Source: Notolepis coatsorum
Taxonomy: Eukaryota > Chordata > Actinopteri > Aulopiformes > Paralepididae
Length of the DNA stretch: 64,000 bases
NCBI GenBank assembly: GCA_963971535.1
Contig: OZ020598.1
Span: 96,657,544-96,721,543, forward strand
Direction: 5' to 3'
Positions 21,824 through 33,549 of this stretch are shown here, in pieces (within the stretch, counting starts at the first letter, position 1; each line of letters starts with the position of its first letter). The position numbers and the translations under genes were made by a program. The notes under the pieces are model-generated. The model saw only the letters and a program-made list of their open reading frames with translations, searched no databases and had not been told where the DNA came from.

Positions 21824-23456
21824 TGTATCTTCTTCATTTATGTATCTCTTATCTAAGTTCATTGATCGTATAGTGTTCTATTTCACCCTTTCCTCTGCAT
21901 GGTTTTAGGTATTTTCAGATGTTCGGTTTCAAGTAAGAGGAGACTGACGATATGGTCAAAATCAACGGGCGGCGGTGTTTATTAATAAAACAGCTTTAGG
22001 AATTAAAACAGTACATCGTCTCTTTCATTTGGATGTTGTCGTTTCTCGGTGCTGTTCGCTGTCTTAGGTTGTCCATGGCCAACACCGAGTCCTCTCTTGT
22101 GGTTCGCTGGTCTGGTTGTCAAGACAACCTGGTCTCCTCGTCGATCAGGCCGGGAGTGCTTGATTTCGTATCGGCGGAGTCCGCTATGAACCTCGGCTCG
22201 GTCATCTGGTCTCAATGGCTCTCTGAGTCATTGGCTCTTCAGTAGCCTGAGTGGCGAGTCGAGTCGCGAGTCTCCCTCTGTCGGTGGAGGTTTTCAGCGC
22301 TCCAGTTGCGATTCGATCTCTGTCATCGTCTGTCCCCATGTCTCTGGGTCTTCAGGTCCGTTCTGGTGTGTCAGCGCTTCTCCTGATGCGAAGCGATTTC
22401 GTCTGTCATCGGGTCTCAGTCCCTCTGTGTCACTGCTTGGCTCTGCAGGGATCCTTCTCCGTCTCCTCTGAGTGTCACCGGGTGTGTGTGTGTGTCTGTC
22501 CGTCGCTATCCGCCCTTTTTATCAGAGGGGAGAGAGACAGAGAGAGAGGGAGGGGGAGACAGAGAGCGAGAGGGAGGGGGGAGACCCTGCCTGCCTGTTC
22601 ACGTCCACTTATTTTTGGTCACATTCCAGCAGAAACATGTCTGAGGGTGTCCTGTGACCACATGTTACACAATTTCTTCTGCTGACACAACCGTTTTCAT
22701 AGTCTATGGGGAGACAGACTGGCTCTTGATGCATTCATAATAAAACATGAGCTATTTCCATCTACAAACTTTTTACCATTCTGTAATTGCATTTTAGAAT
22801 ACTAAGATAATTCTTTATTTTCTAGCCAGTGACTCACTGTCTTGTTTTCAGTTGGATCCACTTTTTACTTTATTTTTGATTGAACTATTTATTTTACTGT
22901 TTGTTTTTCCTATTCTAAAGTACGCTGTAATCTAGGTTTTAGCTCTATTTTGATCACTTATTATTTTGTTCAGTATTAACATTAATTTACAAACAATGTC
23001 TTTGTATTTGGCTCACTTATGGTCAACTTTTCATGCCTGCCAAACCTATTTATCTAAGGTGATTTGGTATGACAGCTCACTTTTATCATAATGGTCCTTT
23101 CTTTACATATGTGTTGCAATGTTTTCTAAAGCCATCTAACTAATCTCTCTGACAAAGCCAATAGTTTTCTTATATATCTCTATCTTTATATCCTTAAGGT
23201 CTAAAAACCGTCTAGTCTACCTATTAGAGTGGCATTCTACTGTGTAAGGGGCGATTTCCAAATAGCCTGTGTCACCTTTCTGACCTCTGGGTTAGTCAGC
23301 AGCTGCCGTGTTGTAACCTGAAATTCCTTCCTTGTCTCATACCATTTACTTTCACATGGTGTTCTAAATAACCTTTCTATCAAATCAACTTCTCTGTTTT
23401 ATCATTTGGTACATTTAGTTGCTTATGTTCATGTTTTCATTTAGAAATATACGACA
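21824..23456 (-). repeat. 5' LTR of the minus-strand element
   Basis: On the minus strand it begins TGTCGTATATTTCTAAATG and ends GAAGATACA. A TATA-like ATAAAAAG lies near 22523-22516 and AATAAA at 21983-21978, consistent with U3, R and U5 order. It includes CT/GA-rich and GT-rich stretches around 22485-22590. Assignment as the 5' repeat follows from the interior orientation. Confidence 0.85.
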
Positions 23457-24970
23457 GGGTCTACAGCTAAAAGTACATGTGTGCTATTTATATCAAAAAT
23501 ACTTCTGTTTTGAGAAAATGCATATCATCTGGCATTTGTTTCCCCCTGGCTATTCCATATGGGTCCTTCTCAAAAGAGCTGTCCCCTAATTCCCTCGGAG
23601 TATCCTTAAAAGCATTTTTACTCCACTTTACTTGGATAGCTCTTTGGCTCAATAGTTGTCTTAAGAACTAATTATGTTACTCACGTTGGAGTGACCTTAA
23701 GGGACGATAGCTTTTCCCATCATCATATCCTCGTCATGAGCGGCCTGAGAGTAGCCTGGCAAACAGATACAACTGGAACGTTTCAACCTCAAAACAGTTC
23801 TTGTTAAATTGAAGAGCCTCTGAGAGGCGTGAGCATTCTCCTCAAGTATTGGAATCGTGTTGCTTTGTACCACTGCATACAGATAACACTGCTCACACTC
23901 TTCTGAGGGCTGTTCAAAGGTTGTTTTGGGATATTGTGTTGGGATATTACTCCCGAGTCCCAACACAAAATATAATGTCACGCACTAGCTGTGAAAGACG
24001 AAATACTTAAAAGTACATTAATAGTCCTTAAGGCACAGATGTTCCTTTTTCACCACGGGAGGTGAGGGCATCGAATGGCAAATGCCGGTTAGTTAGTCAG
24101 TCAGTCAGTCAGTTAGTTAGGCACTCAGTCAGTCTAGGGTAAGTCATTGCAACATATCTTTGATTGCCATTGTAAATGAGTGAAACTCTGCAACACACTG
24201 TGTACAGGCAGCCGGCATAAAGTCAAAGGGGCCAGTCATTACGCTGTGCTGCCGAATGTCAACATCACAACCCCTTGGTCATTATGTTACTGTTCTGTTC
24301 TGAATCTAACCGGATTCTGTGATTCCAGCATGTATCGCAGTGGCTCACTACTATAACAGAGTGTCTGAACTCACATCTTCTCCTTATATTGTTTTTGTTC
24401 AACCAGCAACAGTGTTTAATCTAAGGCTAAATTGAATAATGTGGAGAGAAAAGCCAACCAAGCTGAACACATTTAACCCAAAACAGACAAGGCAATTTCA
24501 TAGTACATTGTTGTCGCCTGGAGGAACCCGTTGGATGCTGCGGCCGCACATCATTGCAGACGGGCCAAAACACCTTGAAAACAACTTTTTATTAGGGATA
24601 TCGTTTTTCAATGATTCAGCTATACTTCCATTTTCGTACTACAATAAGGCAATTTTCTTTTCCAGTTGAAAATGAAAGGCAAAGTGATTATTTTTGAGGT
24701 TCTGTGAAGGTAGTGAGCTACAGTAGCCCAACAGTGATTCTAATGGCATTCTATGTTAGCAGGAGCGGAGTTGACTCAGCGTGCAGAAATTAATATAGAT
24801 AACACTTTACAAAATGAACGACTCATACATCAAAGTTAGTAAGGAAACACGAGTACAGTGTTTACAGGGTTGCATCTGGGTGGGGGGGCGGGGCACCCAC
24901 TAATGCCCACCATTAGGAGAATGTCACTGACAATCAATGACGCTGAAGTTGACAGGGCCCCTACTTTGAT
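23457..24970. other. No gene recognised
   Basis: Contains a short (TCAG/TTAG)n tract at 24087-24136. The 64- to 94-aa frames have no recognisable motif. This is one of the longer stretches without an obvious repeat and may be unique sequence. Confidence 0.45.
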
Positions 24971-24975
24971 GACTC

Positions 24976-25060
24976 TTTTTGTGAATGAATTATGTGGATC
25001 TATTTTTGTGAATGAACTATGTGGATCAGTTTTTGTGAATGAACTATGTGGATATATTTT
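24976..25060. repeat. 27-bp tandem repeat, three copies
   Basis: TTTTTGTGAATGAACTATGT followed by GGATCAG/GGATCTA/GGATATA occurs three times in a row. The unit is a multiple of three, so it keeps a frame open, but there is no other sign of coding. Confidence 0.9.
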
Positions 25061-25435
25061 CCCACCCCATGATATGTGCTGGCTTCAAGAGATTAGTTAT
25101 AATCGACTGTGAATGGGCTAATATTGGGGGGAGGCTTTTGGACTATGTTTTGTTCCCAGTGAATTGGCTGGTTGTGTTTTTGTGCCTGCCTTTCTCCTTC
25201 CTTGCTGTTCTTTCAAGCTTCCCTATAGGACTGTGACGATGTCATGGATGGGCCCTCGGGGCCACAAGGAGGTCTGTTCTCCTGCTACCTTCTGCATCTT
25301 CTTCAACGCTAACATCAGTGTGAAACTTTGCCACCAGCCGCCTGTATCGGAGAAGACACAATTAAAAGGTTCCACATTACCCGGGGAACCTCAAACAGGG
25401 CAGGCCATCGAGCTTTGAAGTCAATCACGGGTTTG

Positions 25436-25530
25436 TCAAGTGTCTTACTCAAAGACACTTTGACGCGCTGCCCGGGAGGAGTGTGAATCAAACCGGGAAC
25501 CTTTCCGATTACCATGATCTTAAAACATTC
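25436..25530 (-). mobile_element. SINE head fragment, minus strand
   Basis: Minus strand reads GGTAATCGGAAAGGTTCCCG, then a B-box-like GGTTTGATTCA and AAAGTGTCTTTGAGTAAGAC, matching the head and first body part of the SINE at 11349. It lies only 20 bp from a plus-strand copy, making a head-to-head pair. Confidence 0.75.
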
Positions 25531-25551
25531 TGCCACCTGAAATTCTGGCAG

Positions 25552-25801
25552 TGGGCGACAGTGGCTCGGGAGGTAGAGCAGTCGTCTGGTAATCCGGAGG
25601 TTCCCGGACCCGGTTAAATTCCCGCTCCTCCCGGTCAGCGTGTCAAAGTGTCCTTGAGCAAGACACCCCTAATTGCTCCTGGTGAGCAGGTTGGCACCTT
25701 GCATGGTTGCCTCTGCCGTCGGTGTGAGAGTGTGTGAGTGAAATGTGAGGAACAAATTGTAAAGAGCTTTGGATAACAGCACTATATAAATGCAGCCATT
25801 T
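25552..25801 (+). mobile_element. tRNA-derived SINE, second copy
   Basis: Starts GGCAGTGGGCGACAGTGGCT, with the B box widened by a small insertion (GGTTCCCGGACCCGGTTAAA). The body and tail (GAGCTTTGGATAACAGCACT, ATATAAATGCAGCCATTTAG) match the copy at 11349-11622. Confidence 0.85.
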
Positions 25802-26020
25802 AGTGAAGCAGGGGTATTTAAGGAGTGAGTTTACTCCAAAAGGTTACTACTGCAAGGTTTCAATCTCGTTGAACACAAAACTGTTACACTCTGTGCTAGA
25901 GGGGAATAGAACACACATTGTTCGTGTAGTTCTCTGTCTTCCAATATTTCATGTAACTTCACCAAAAGCTATGTTTATTTATTTTGCACATAATCTCACA
26001 CACATCCAAAAACTCTAAAC

Positions 26021-26200
26021 CAGGGGTCTCCAACCTTTTTTTGTTAACAATAGATACTTATAAAACATACACATTTAAAGTTCATGTGAGCTACCCATTA
26101 TATTCTCCTTTTGTATGGCCTACATATTATAAACTAAACAGCAAACAAAGTATGGGTTCTACCAATTTGTCTCAAGCATTCACACTGCATAACTAATGTG
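26021..26200 (+). mobile_element. hAT-like left end
   Basis: CCAGGGGTCTCCAACCTTTT at about 26020 is the start typical of Charlie-like hAT elements in vertebrates. The right end is not found before the following LINE tail, so the element is truncated or interrupted. Confidence 0.45.
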
Positions 26201-26201
26201 T

Positions 26202-26520
26202 GAATGAATGAATGAATGAATGAATGAATGAATGAATGAATGAATGAATGAATGAATGAATGCATGAATGAATGAATGAATGAATGAATGAATGAATGAA
26301 TGAATGAATGAATGAATGAATGAATGGATGAATGAACGAATGAATGAATGAATGAATGAATGCATGAATGCATGCATGCATGAATGAATGAATGAATGAA
26401 TGAATGAATGAATGAATGAATGAATGAATGAATGAATGAATGAATGAATGAATGAATGAATGAATGAATGAAAACTTTATGGTCTTGTTTACATCAGGGT
26501 CCCCCATTTTCAATTCATAG
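26202..26520 (-). mobile_element. LINE 3' end with 270-bp (TTCA)n tail
   Basis: CTTGTTTACATCAGGGTCCC on the plus strand (26482-26501) is the 3' end of the LINE family at 7067-8545. The adjoining (TGAA)n tract (26202-26472, with TGCA and GGAT variants) is its expanded 3' tail. The LINE part is under 50 bp. Confidence 0.85.
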
Positions 26521-28050
26521 TTCATATGTTTCAGTGGACTCTAGTATGGCTTATTCATACTTATATTGCCACCCGTTGTGCGACTAGTTTGAATATTCTC
26601 ACTGCTGGTTTTAGTTGTATAAACTGGAATGGAATCTCATTATGGAATGAGATGAACACATATGAATACGCACTCCTGATTGGATAGTAGCTAAATTGGT
26701 ATTTTGAGTGGGCAAAAATGACTAATTACAACCTATCAAACAGCTTGACTTTTGATGGAAGATTTCCGAGAACGCTTGGTGAGTACTGTCTCTTATCAGT
26801 TTTACACAGATTAATTTTAGTTTGACAATTATTGAGAGTAAATTAGTTTGAATATGCCCACCAGTGGCGTTGTCTGGGACATTGAATCCTGTTACAGTAA
26901 TTACATGATGTAGATGAAATGTAGAGGAAATATAGCAATACCTCGTCTTATAGGGACTTATATACCAATTATCATTGCATTGAGCTGTAATTAACACAAC
27001 ACAAGGATTCAAGGTCCTCAGTGACATCACTGGTCAAACTAATTTACTCTCAATAACAAACTAAATGAATGTGTGCAAACCGTTAAAGATTTTTTGGTTG
27101 TGTCTGGGATTGTGTGCAAAATTTATCAGCATTGTATTTTGGTATTGTGTGTGCCCCTCTAATTCATCTCAGACCTCGGTTCAGGTTAACCATACTATTA
27201 AGATAATGAATGTTATGCTTGACCGCTTTCTTTAAAAAGCGACGTACCGATCTCTCTCTGCAGTGACACTTGCAGGGACCCCCGGCCCATCTTTCCAAAA
27301 GACTGAACAGTCTCCTTTGAAATCATTTTCATGGGTGTCTGGGAAACCTATAAAATAGAATGAGAGCCTCAAAGGACCGACCTGAATATACGTTGTGGGG
27401 TTGAAATGTACAAGTGTGTGTGTGTGTGTGCGTGCATGCGTGTGTGTGTGTGTTTGTGTGCATCCGTGCACATTTTCGCGTGTGTTCGTGCACGTTTTCC
27501 CGTGCTGCTAACAATCTCTTTTGAAATCCTTCTCCAACAGCCTCGATACAAGTATGTCTAAAGGGGCATAGAGAATCTCCTGTGAGGTGTGGAGCACACA
27601 AGCAGCCACGTGGTAGAATCATTCCGGATTTCCATTGTTGTCCCGTCGGAGCCGGCGGTGGTGGGCAGTTTGGGGAAATAGCCTGAATCCATTACAGATC
27701 GACTGCCGCTTGGAAGCTCGGCGGAAACGATCCAACTAAGGGGGGGAGGGGTGGCTCAGACGTCCAAAAGGAAATTGGCAAAAAAAATAAATAAAAAAAT
27801 CACTGTGCTTTGGAGCAATCATTTCCCCGGAGACCCAGAGACTCATATACCCAGGGTTGGTTCAGGGAACGTGGCTCAGCGACACTGGGCTTCTGGAGTC
27901 CGGCTCTCTGCCTGTGTCTCGTGTTGCGTAACCTCCTCACTCCACAAAACATAAATGCACATAAACACATGCTCTATATAAAATCGGCAGAAAATGAGCC
28001 TGAGGGAGACTTTAAACATCGATCGATCAATCGATCAAGCAAAAAAACAT
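26521..28050. other. No gene recognised; GT microsatellite
   Basis: A GT-rich tract with CGTGCATGCG interruptions lies at 27413-27490. Other open frames are short and motif-free. Confidence 0.45.
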
Positions 28051-28051
28051 T

Positions 28052-28330
28052 GCAAAAAGGGGATCATCCCTATGTTCCCCGGGTCCTATGTTCCCCGGGT
28101 TCTATGTTCCCCGCTTTGATTGATTAATAGATTGAACATTTTATAAAATTTTATTATTTTATTAATTATTAATGTCCACATTGTTTTGAACGGTTAAGCT
28201 TAGGCCCTCTTTTGAACTGGTTAAGGTTAGAGTTTGGAATCAGGGCTGGTGGTCTAACGTTTTCAATCAATCAATCAATGAAAGCGGGGAACATAGAACC
28301 CAGGGAACATAGACATGCTCCCGCAAAAAG
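28052..28330. mobile_element. 263-bp inverted-repeat element with 8-bp target duplication
   Basis: GCAAAAAG occurs at 28052-28059 and 28323-28330. Between them the element starts GGGATCATCCCTATGTTCCC and ends with the near-complement, GGGAACATAGACATGCTCCC. Internal CCGGGTTCTATGTTCCCC repeats extend the inverted arms, and TGATTGATTAAT and TCAATCAATCAA form a further inner pair. The 8-bp duplication fits hAT-like elements. No coding capacity. Confidence 0.8.
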
Positions 28331-28383
28331 CATCTGTTGTGGTGCTAAAGAAATGCATGACAAAATGTTTAGGGAACGTTCTA

Positions 28384-28570
28384 ATAGTAGTAAGTAGTAA
28401 GTCTAGTAATATGTTTATTTAATTGGTCGTGTGTATGTTGCACAAGGTCAACGGTACAATGAAATGTGTTGGACGAGAGAACAGCTCAGCAGTAGGAGCA
28501 CTAGACACTTTAGAGTCATATACAGGTAAAATAAAGTAAGAATACAAAAAAACCTTAATATATTATAAAT
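28384..28570 (-). mobile_element. LINE 3' end fragment
   Basis: Phrases such as GTACAATGAAATGTGTTGGA and the A/T-rich flank resemble minus-strand fish LINE or SINE 3' sequence. The boundaries are unclear. Confidence 0.3.
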
Positions 28571-28598
28571 ATATTATATATTTATAAATTATATATAT

Positions 28599-29483
<885 letters not shown>

Positions 29484-29588
29484 ACATGGAATAACATAAG
29501 AGAAACATCACTATATGCATATGAGGATTTGTGTATTTATTACTGTATATATTTTCACATTTAAAGCCAGTCAACTTCAAGAGGACAT

Positions 29589-29826
29589 AATCAGAGCAGC
29601 ATAACTGGACCACATACCACTTTAACATAACCTTTAATCAGAGCAGCATAACTGGACCACATACCACTTTAACATAACCTTCAATCAGAGCAGCATAACT
29701 GGACCACATATCACTTTAACATAACCTTTAATCAGAGCAGCATAACTGAACCACATACCACTTTAACATAACCTTTAATCAGAGCAGCATAACTGGGCCA
29801 CATACAGTACCACTTTAACATTACCT
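29589..29826. repeat. 47-bp tandem repeat, five copies
   Basis: Units starting AATCAGAGCAGCATAACTGG at 29589, 29636, 29683, 29730 and 29777, continuing ACCACATACCACTTTAACAT. The last unit has a small insertion. Confidence 0.95.
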
Positions 29827-30587
29827 ATAGAGGTCAATCGATACACACATGTCATGTAGAATGTGTACTTTTACTTTAGATACTTAAGTACAATCAATAG
29901 CAAATACTTCTCTACTCTCTAGTATCATTTGAATGGAGGACTTTTACTTTTAGTACTAATTTATACTTCTGTACTTCTGTATGTACTTCTTTCACCTCTG
30001 CATAATTAGCAAGCATAGTGCAGCTTGACCTCTAACACATGTTGCTTCACTGGAAAAAACATGTCCATCACTGCATTGTTATTCCACAGTTTATGAACCT
30101 GCTGTATCTCCACCATAGTTGATTTAATGAGACAAGATAACCGTATTGTCCCCGAGGGGAAGTTACACGGAAATACATCTTTTAAATGATGCTGCATTAT
30201 TCAACCTCCTTCTCGAAACAGCGCAGAAAAACCGCTCCGACAGCATGCTGATCAGCTCCACAGTCTCTGAGTTTCATTTAACTACATGTACTTAAAACCA
30301 CAATTGCTTTTTGGAATCCATGTTGCTTTTTTAAATGAAAGAAAGCCTCTTTCTGGAGTATTCCTTTGCATTACCATGGAAACTGCTATGTTCTGACCAG
30401 GGGGCAACTCCTTGGAGTGTTCTTATGACTCAGTGACCTTTAGACATCTTATAGCATTTGTTTTCAAGCGTATTCCCCTGTTACCTCAATATACGTTTTC
30501 TTGTTATCCAGTACAGTTTTTTTTAGGCTATTTACCAAGATGTTAAGCTCTTACACTAAGCCTACTCTATTTTATTCAGCCTATACC
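29827..30587. other. No feature recognised
   Basis: Low-complexity ACTTTTACTTT phrases near 29860-30000. No coding frame supported. Confidence 0.45.
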
Positions 30588-30895
30588 CTGTACCTTTCTG
30601 TAGTCAGGATGCTGGGAGGGCCCCGGTAGTCGGAGGGCCGCTGTACCTTTCTGTAGTCAGGATGCTGGGAGGGCCCCGGTACTCGGAGGGCCGCTGTACC
30701 TTTCTGTAGTCAGGATGCTGGGAGGGCCCCGGTACTCGGAGGGCCGCTGTACCTTTCTGTAGTCAGGATGTTGGGAGGGCCCCGGTACTCGGAGGGCCGC
30801 TGTACCTTTCTGTAGTCAGGATGCTGGGGGGGCCCCGGTACTCGGAGGGCCGCTGTACCTTTCTGTAGTCAGGATGTTGGGAGGGCCCCGGTATC
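30588..30895. repeat. 53-bp GC-rich tandem repeat, nearly six copies
   Basis: Units with TAGTCAGGATGCTGGGAGGG at 30601, 30654, 30707, 30760, 30813 and 30866, followed by CCCCGGTACTCGGAGGGCCG. Copies differ at few sites, so the array is young. Confidence 0.97.
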
Positions 30896-32070
30896 ATTGC
30901 CACTTATCCTACCACTTTTTCACTGCTGATACCAATCCTGAGCCCTAAACGGTCAGTATCAGCCGATAGCAAGTACCCATCCGATCCATCGCCTTTACTG
31001 AAAAGTATACCATAGTTTGGACAAAAGGTATTGAAATATAATACATGATTCGTCATTAGAGAGATCGAACATGCTTCTATGTGAAACATTCAGAGGATCA
31101 AGACACTTTGTTTCTTCTCTGCCATCCTTGGTATCAGGTTTTAGTACCGGGGGGATTCTCCACTACCGATACTAGGCTTTCACAAATACTAAAATCTAAA
31201 ATCAACACTCAGCATTCAGATACACTAGGGGGAAGGGGGGGAGGGGGGAGGGGGGGAAGGGGAAGGACAAACAATTCTGAACGCACAGTATGTGAACTTA
31301 ATGGAGTGCACATGGCCTTTGTTGTAGAATATGATGTAACAGCATAGCGATGACTCATGTGTTATCCATTCCTCTAAGGATGTCTCTATGCTCCAAGGTG
31401 ATGTTGTAAATGTGGCTGTGGAATAGGTACAAACCTGGGCAGATGGCATTCCTCTTATACAAATGTGTTTTCCAGCAGAAACCACTCTGCAGAGAGGACA
31501 ATGTATGATTGTACAATTGAAGATTGTATGGGCCAACAGACACCTGGTACATGGCTGAACAACAACCGCTTATATGGATATGACTCGTACAAATAAAGTT
31601 CACTCAAATTAACTGAAATATTGGTTGAGGGACAATGTACAGTATGCATGTTATGTAACAGTGGTCACTTGGTACTAGCAGGCACTAGCCTAGCTTAAAG
31701 AGATGCGTTTTTGGCCAACAGCTAGGCTATCTGGTCCGTATCCGCTTCCATTCATTTGTGCTAAGCTAGGCCAGCTTGCAGCCTGATAGCTTAGTGTGTT
31801 TCTATAAACGATGGAACCCTGCAACCGGAGGGGTTAGGCGCTTTTTGCTCATGATAGTAGAACACAGTTGAATGATTGTGAAGGAAAGTTCTGTCCCACT
31901 CCCTGTCCAGTCCACATAACAAACAATATATCTGTTTCAATATATCAGACAGTTATTCAGCAAATCACTGAACATTATGGAAGTTTATACTCCCTTACAA
32001 CACTGTGCTTGTCAAGGAGCATTTCCAATATGTATTTGCTAAACACAAACTTTCTTTGCTACCATAATAT
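30896..32070. other. No gene recognised
   Basis: A G/A-rich tract with G-runs lies at 31227-31264. Several 60- to 100-aa frames lack motifs. Probably unique intergenic sequence. Confidence 0.45.
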
Positions 32071-32074
32071 TTGT

Positions 32075-32174
32075 TGATGTTAGCCAGTGTCGGTTTATAC
32101 AATTCCTTGTTAAATGCACTTATATTGCCCATCCAAAACCCATCCATCTACACTAATTGCACACACATCCACAT

Positions 32175-32248
<74 letters not shown>

Positions 32249-32607
32249 TAAACAAACACTCACCTTAACACTCACTTTAGACACTTTAACACTACATCAT
32301 ATTTATCTATTTATTAAAGAGATTTGCACAACATCCATACCTCATTTAGCTTTTAAAACGTTTTTGTACCTCATTGTCTGCATTTTGTACCTCATTGTCT
32401 GACATTTTACTTCATTGTACTTAGGCTGTACTTTAGTTACTATATTATTGTATAGTGTTGGGACCTATTCCTCTTTTACTTACTTTTTTTTTTACTGTAT
32501 GAACAACATTCTCAGTACAGGGGCTCCTACAGAACCACGCATTTCACTGTAATGTACTTTATACGTGACAAATAAAAGCAAACTTGAAACTTTAACTTGA
32601 AACTTGA
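32075..32607 (+). mobile_element. LINE 3' untranslated region with CA tract
   Basis: Ends GCATTTCACTGTAATGTACT and GTGACAAATAAAAGCAAACT followed by CTTGAAACTT tail repeats, the same 3' terminus as 32893-33096. A (CA)n tract at 32176-32246 lies inside it. The phrase TTTTGTACCTCATTGTCTG is duplicated at about 32363-32402. Confidence 0.7.
32176..32246. repeat. (CA)n microsatellite
   Basis: About 70 bp of CA repeats within a LINE 3' region. Confidence 0.95.
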
Positions 32608-32892
32608 TTAGAACGGGGTGAAAGGTACTGCTGGTACCGCCACAGAGCTGTCCCTCCTCCCTAGCGGACGATGTGGGCCGTGCAAGCAGACAACAGAGAA
32701 TGGGAAAACACACTGGGAAACTACTACCTATCCTAAAACGCAAGGAGACAGCCTAATGGCTGGGGAGGTGAAATAAACAAAGAAAATGCCACTGCCCCGG
32801 AGTGAATAATACGGTCGCTGTTGACCCAGAAGAAAGCTGAAACAACACTGGCGCATATAAAATGGTGCTCCGTCGGAAAAAAACGTGTTAAA

Positions 32893-33096
32893 ATGGCGCC
32901 GCAATGTCCGACCGCCTCTCTGTGGGCTCCGTCGAGATGGAACTTTATTTGGTTAATTGTTATAGTTTTCCTCTTTTACTTACTTATCTACTGTATGAAG
33001 CACATTCTCCGGGGCTCATACAGAACCAAGCATTTCACTGTAAAGTACGTGTACCTTATATGTGACAAATAAAAACAAACTTGAACTTGAAACTTG
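32893..33096 (+). mobile_element. Short LINE derivative: 5' module joined to 3' tail
   Basis: Begins AAAATGGCGCCGCAATGTCC with CTCTGTGGGCTCCGTCGAGA, then within 60 bp passes into a LINE 3' end (CATTTCACTGTAAAGTACGT, GTGACAAATAAAAACAAACT) and a CTTGAA tail. The same 5' module starts the minus-strand element at 57966-57727, which has a different 3' end. Both look like short internally deleted LINEs with both ends retained. Confidence 0.6.
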
Positions 33097-33103
33097 TTCC
33101 CAC

Positions 33104-33370
33104 CTGTTGGAGGGAAACCAGATCAGTGGCTGGTTGTTCACAGTTTAATATCCAACCGTAAGGAAACAGTAGGCCTGGCTGTAGACCTCTGAGTCGCAGC
33201 AGTGGAGATGGTTGGAAGATGGAAGAGTTAGCTGGATGGTGGATACCAGAGCCGATGTTGTCGATGTAGATTAGATGGCTGTCGCTGTCGATGAGACTTC
33301 CACCCTGGGAAACCATCTGGCACTCTGCCATTATAAAGCTCAGGTTTATCTCCATTCCCTCATCATGCAC
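33104..33370 (-). other. Exon-like open stretch, 89 codons (uncertain)
   Basis: On the minus strand a pyrimidine-rich run ending CTCCCATAG precedes a stop-free stretch starting with Val-His-Asp-Glu-Gly, and it ends CAACAG before GTGGGA. Length 267 is divisible by three, so a phase 0-0 exon is possible. The translation has no repeat-like composition and I do not recognise it. Against it, a LINE tail begins 8 bases beyond the putative donor, two AG dinucleotides lie in the pyrimidine run, and no partner exon is visible. Confidence 0.22.
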
Positions 33371-33549
33371 CTATGGGAGACTAGGAGAGAGCTGGAAGAG
33401 GAGTCTGGAGAGTGTCTTTCAGCCAATCTCCAGGTACTCTGCCAATGAGGTTAAATGCCCACAGCCGTGCCTAATCATGTACCAATTAGTCAATAATGTC
33501 CAATGTACAATGGCACAGCTGTGAGGAAACACACTGGACCGCTCACACT

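Larger units (their letters stand above)
11812..23456 (-). mobile_element. Endogenous retrovirus-like LTR element, no visible pol
   Basis: Two direct repeats of 1633 bp (11812-13444 and 21824-23456) begin TG and end CA and enclose 8.4 kb. Orientation is minus: the Gag-like frame, a polypurine-like tract and a primer-site-like sequence all agree. No reverse transcriptase, integrase or protease motif was found in any frame, so the copy looks non-autonomous or gutted. I saw no difference between the repeats when comparing them by eye, implying recent insertion. The flanks (AGGCC before, GGGTC after) are not a target duplication, which is unusual for so young a copy. The interior also holds a LINE tail and a GGGA microsatellite. 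Confidence 0.85.

Noticed and set aside
25164..25418. 84-aa frame as a host exon
   Set aside because: No splice-like borders in frame and no recognisable domain; it runs into repeat sequence.
26134..26525. Frames with a repeating FIHS motif
   Set aside because: Translations of the (TGAA)n LINE tail.
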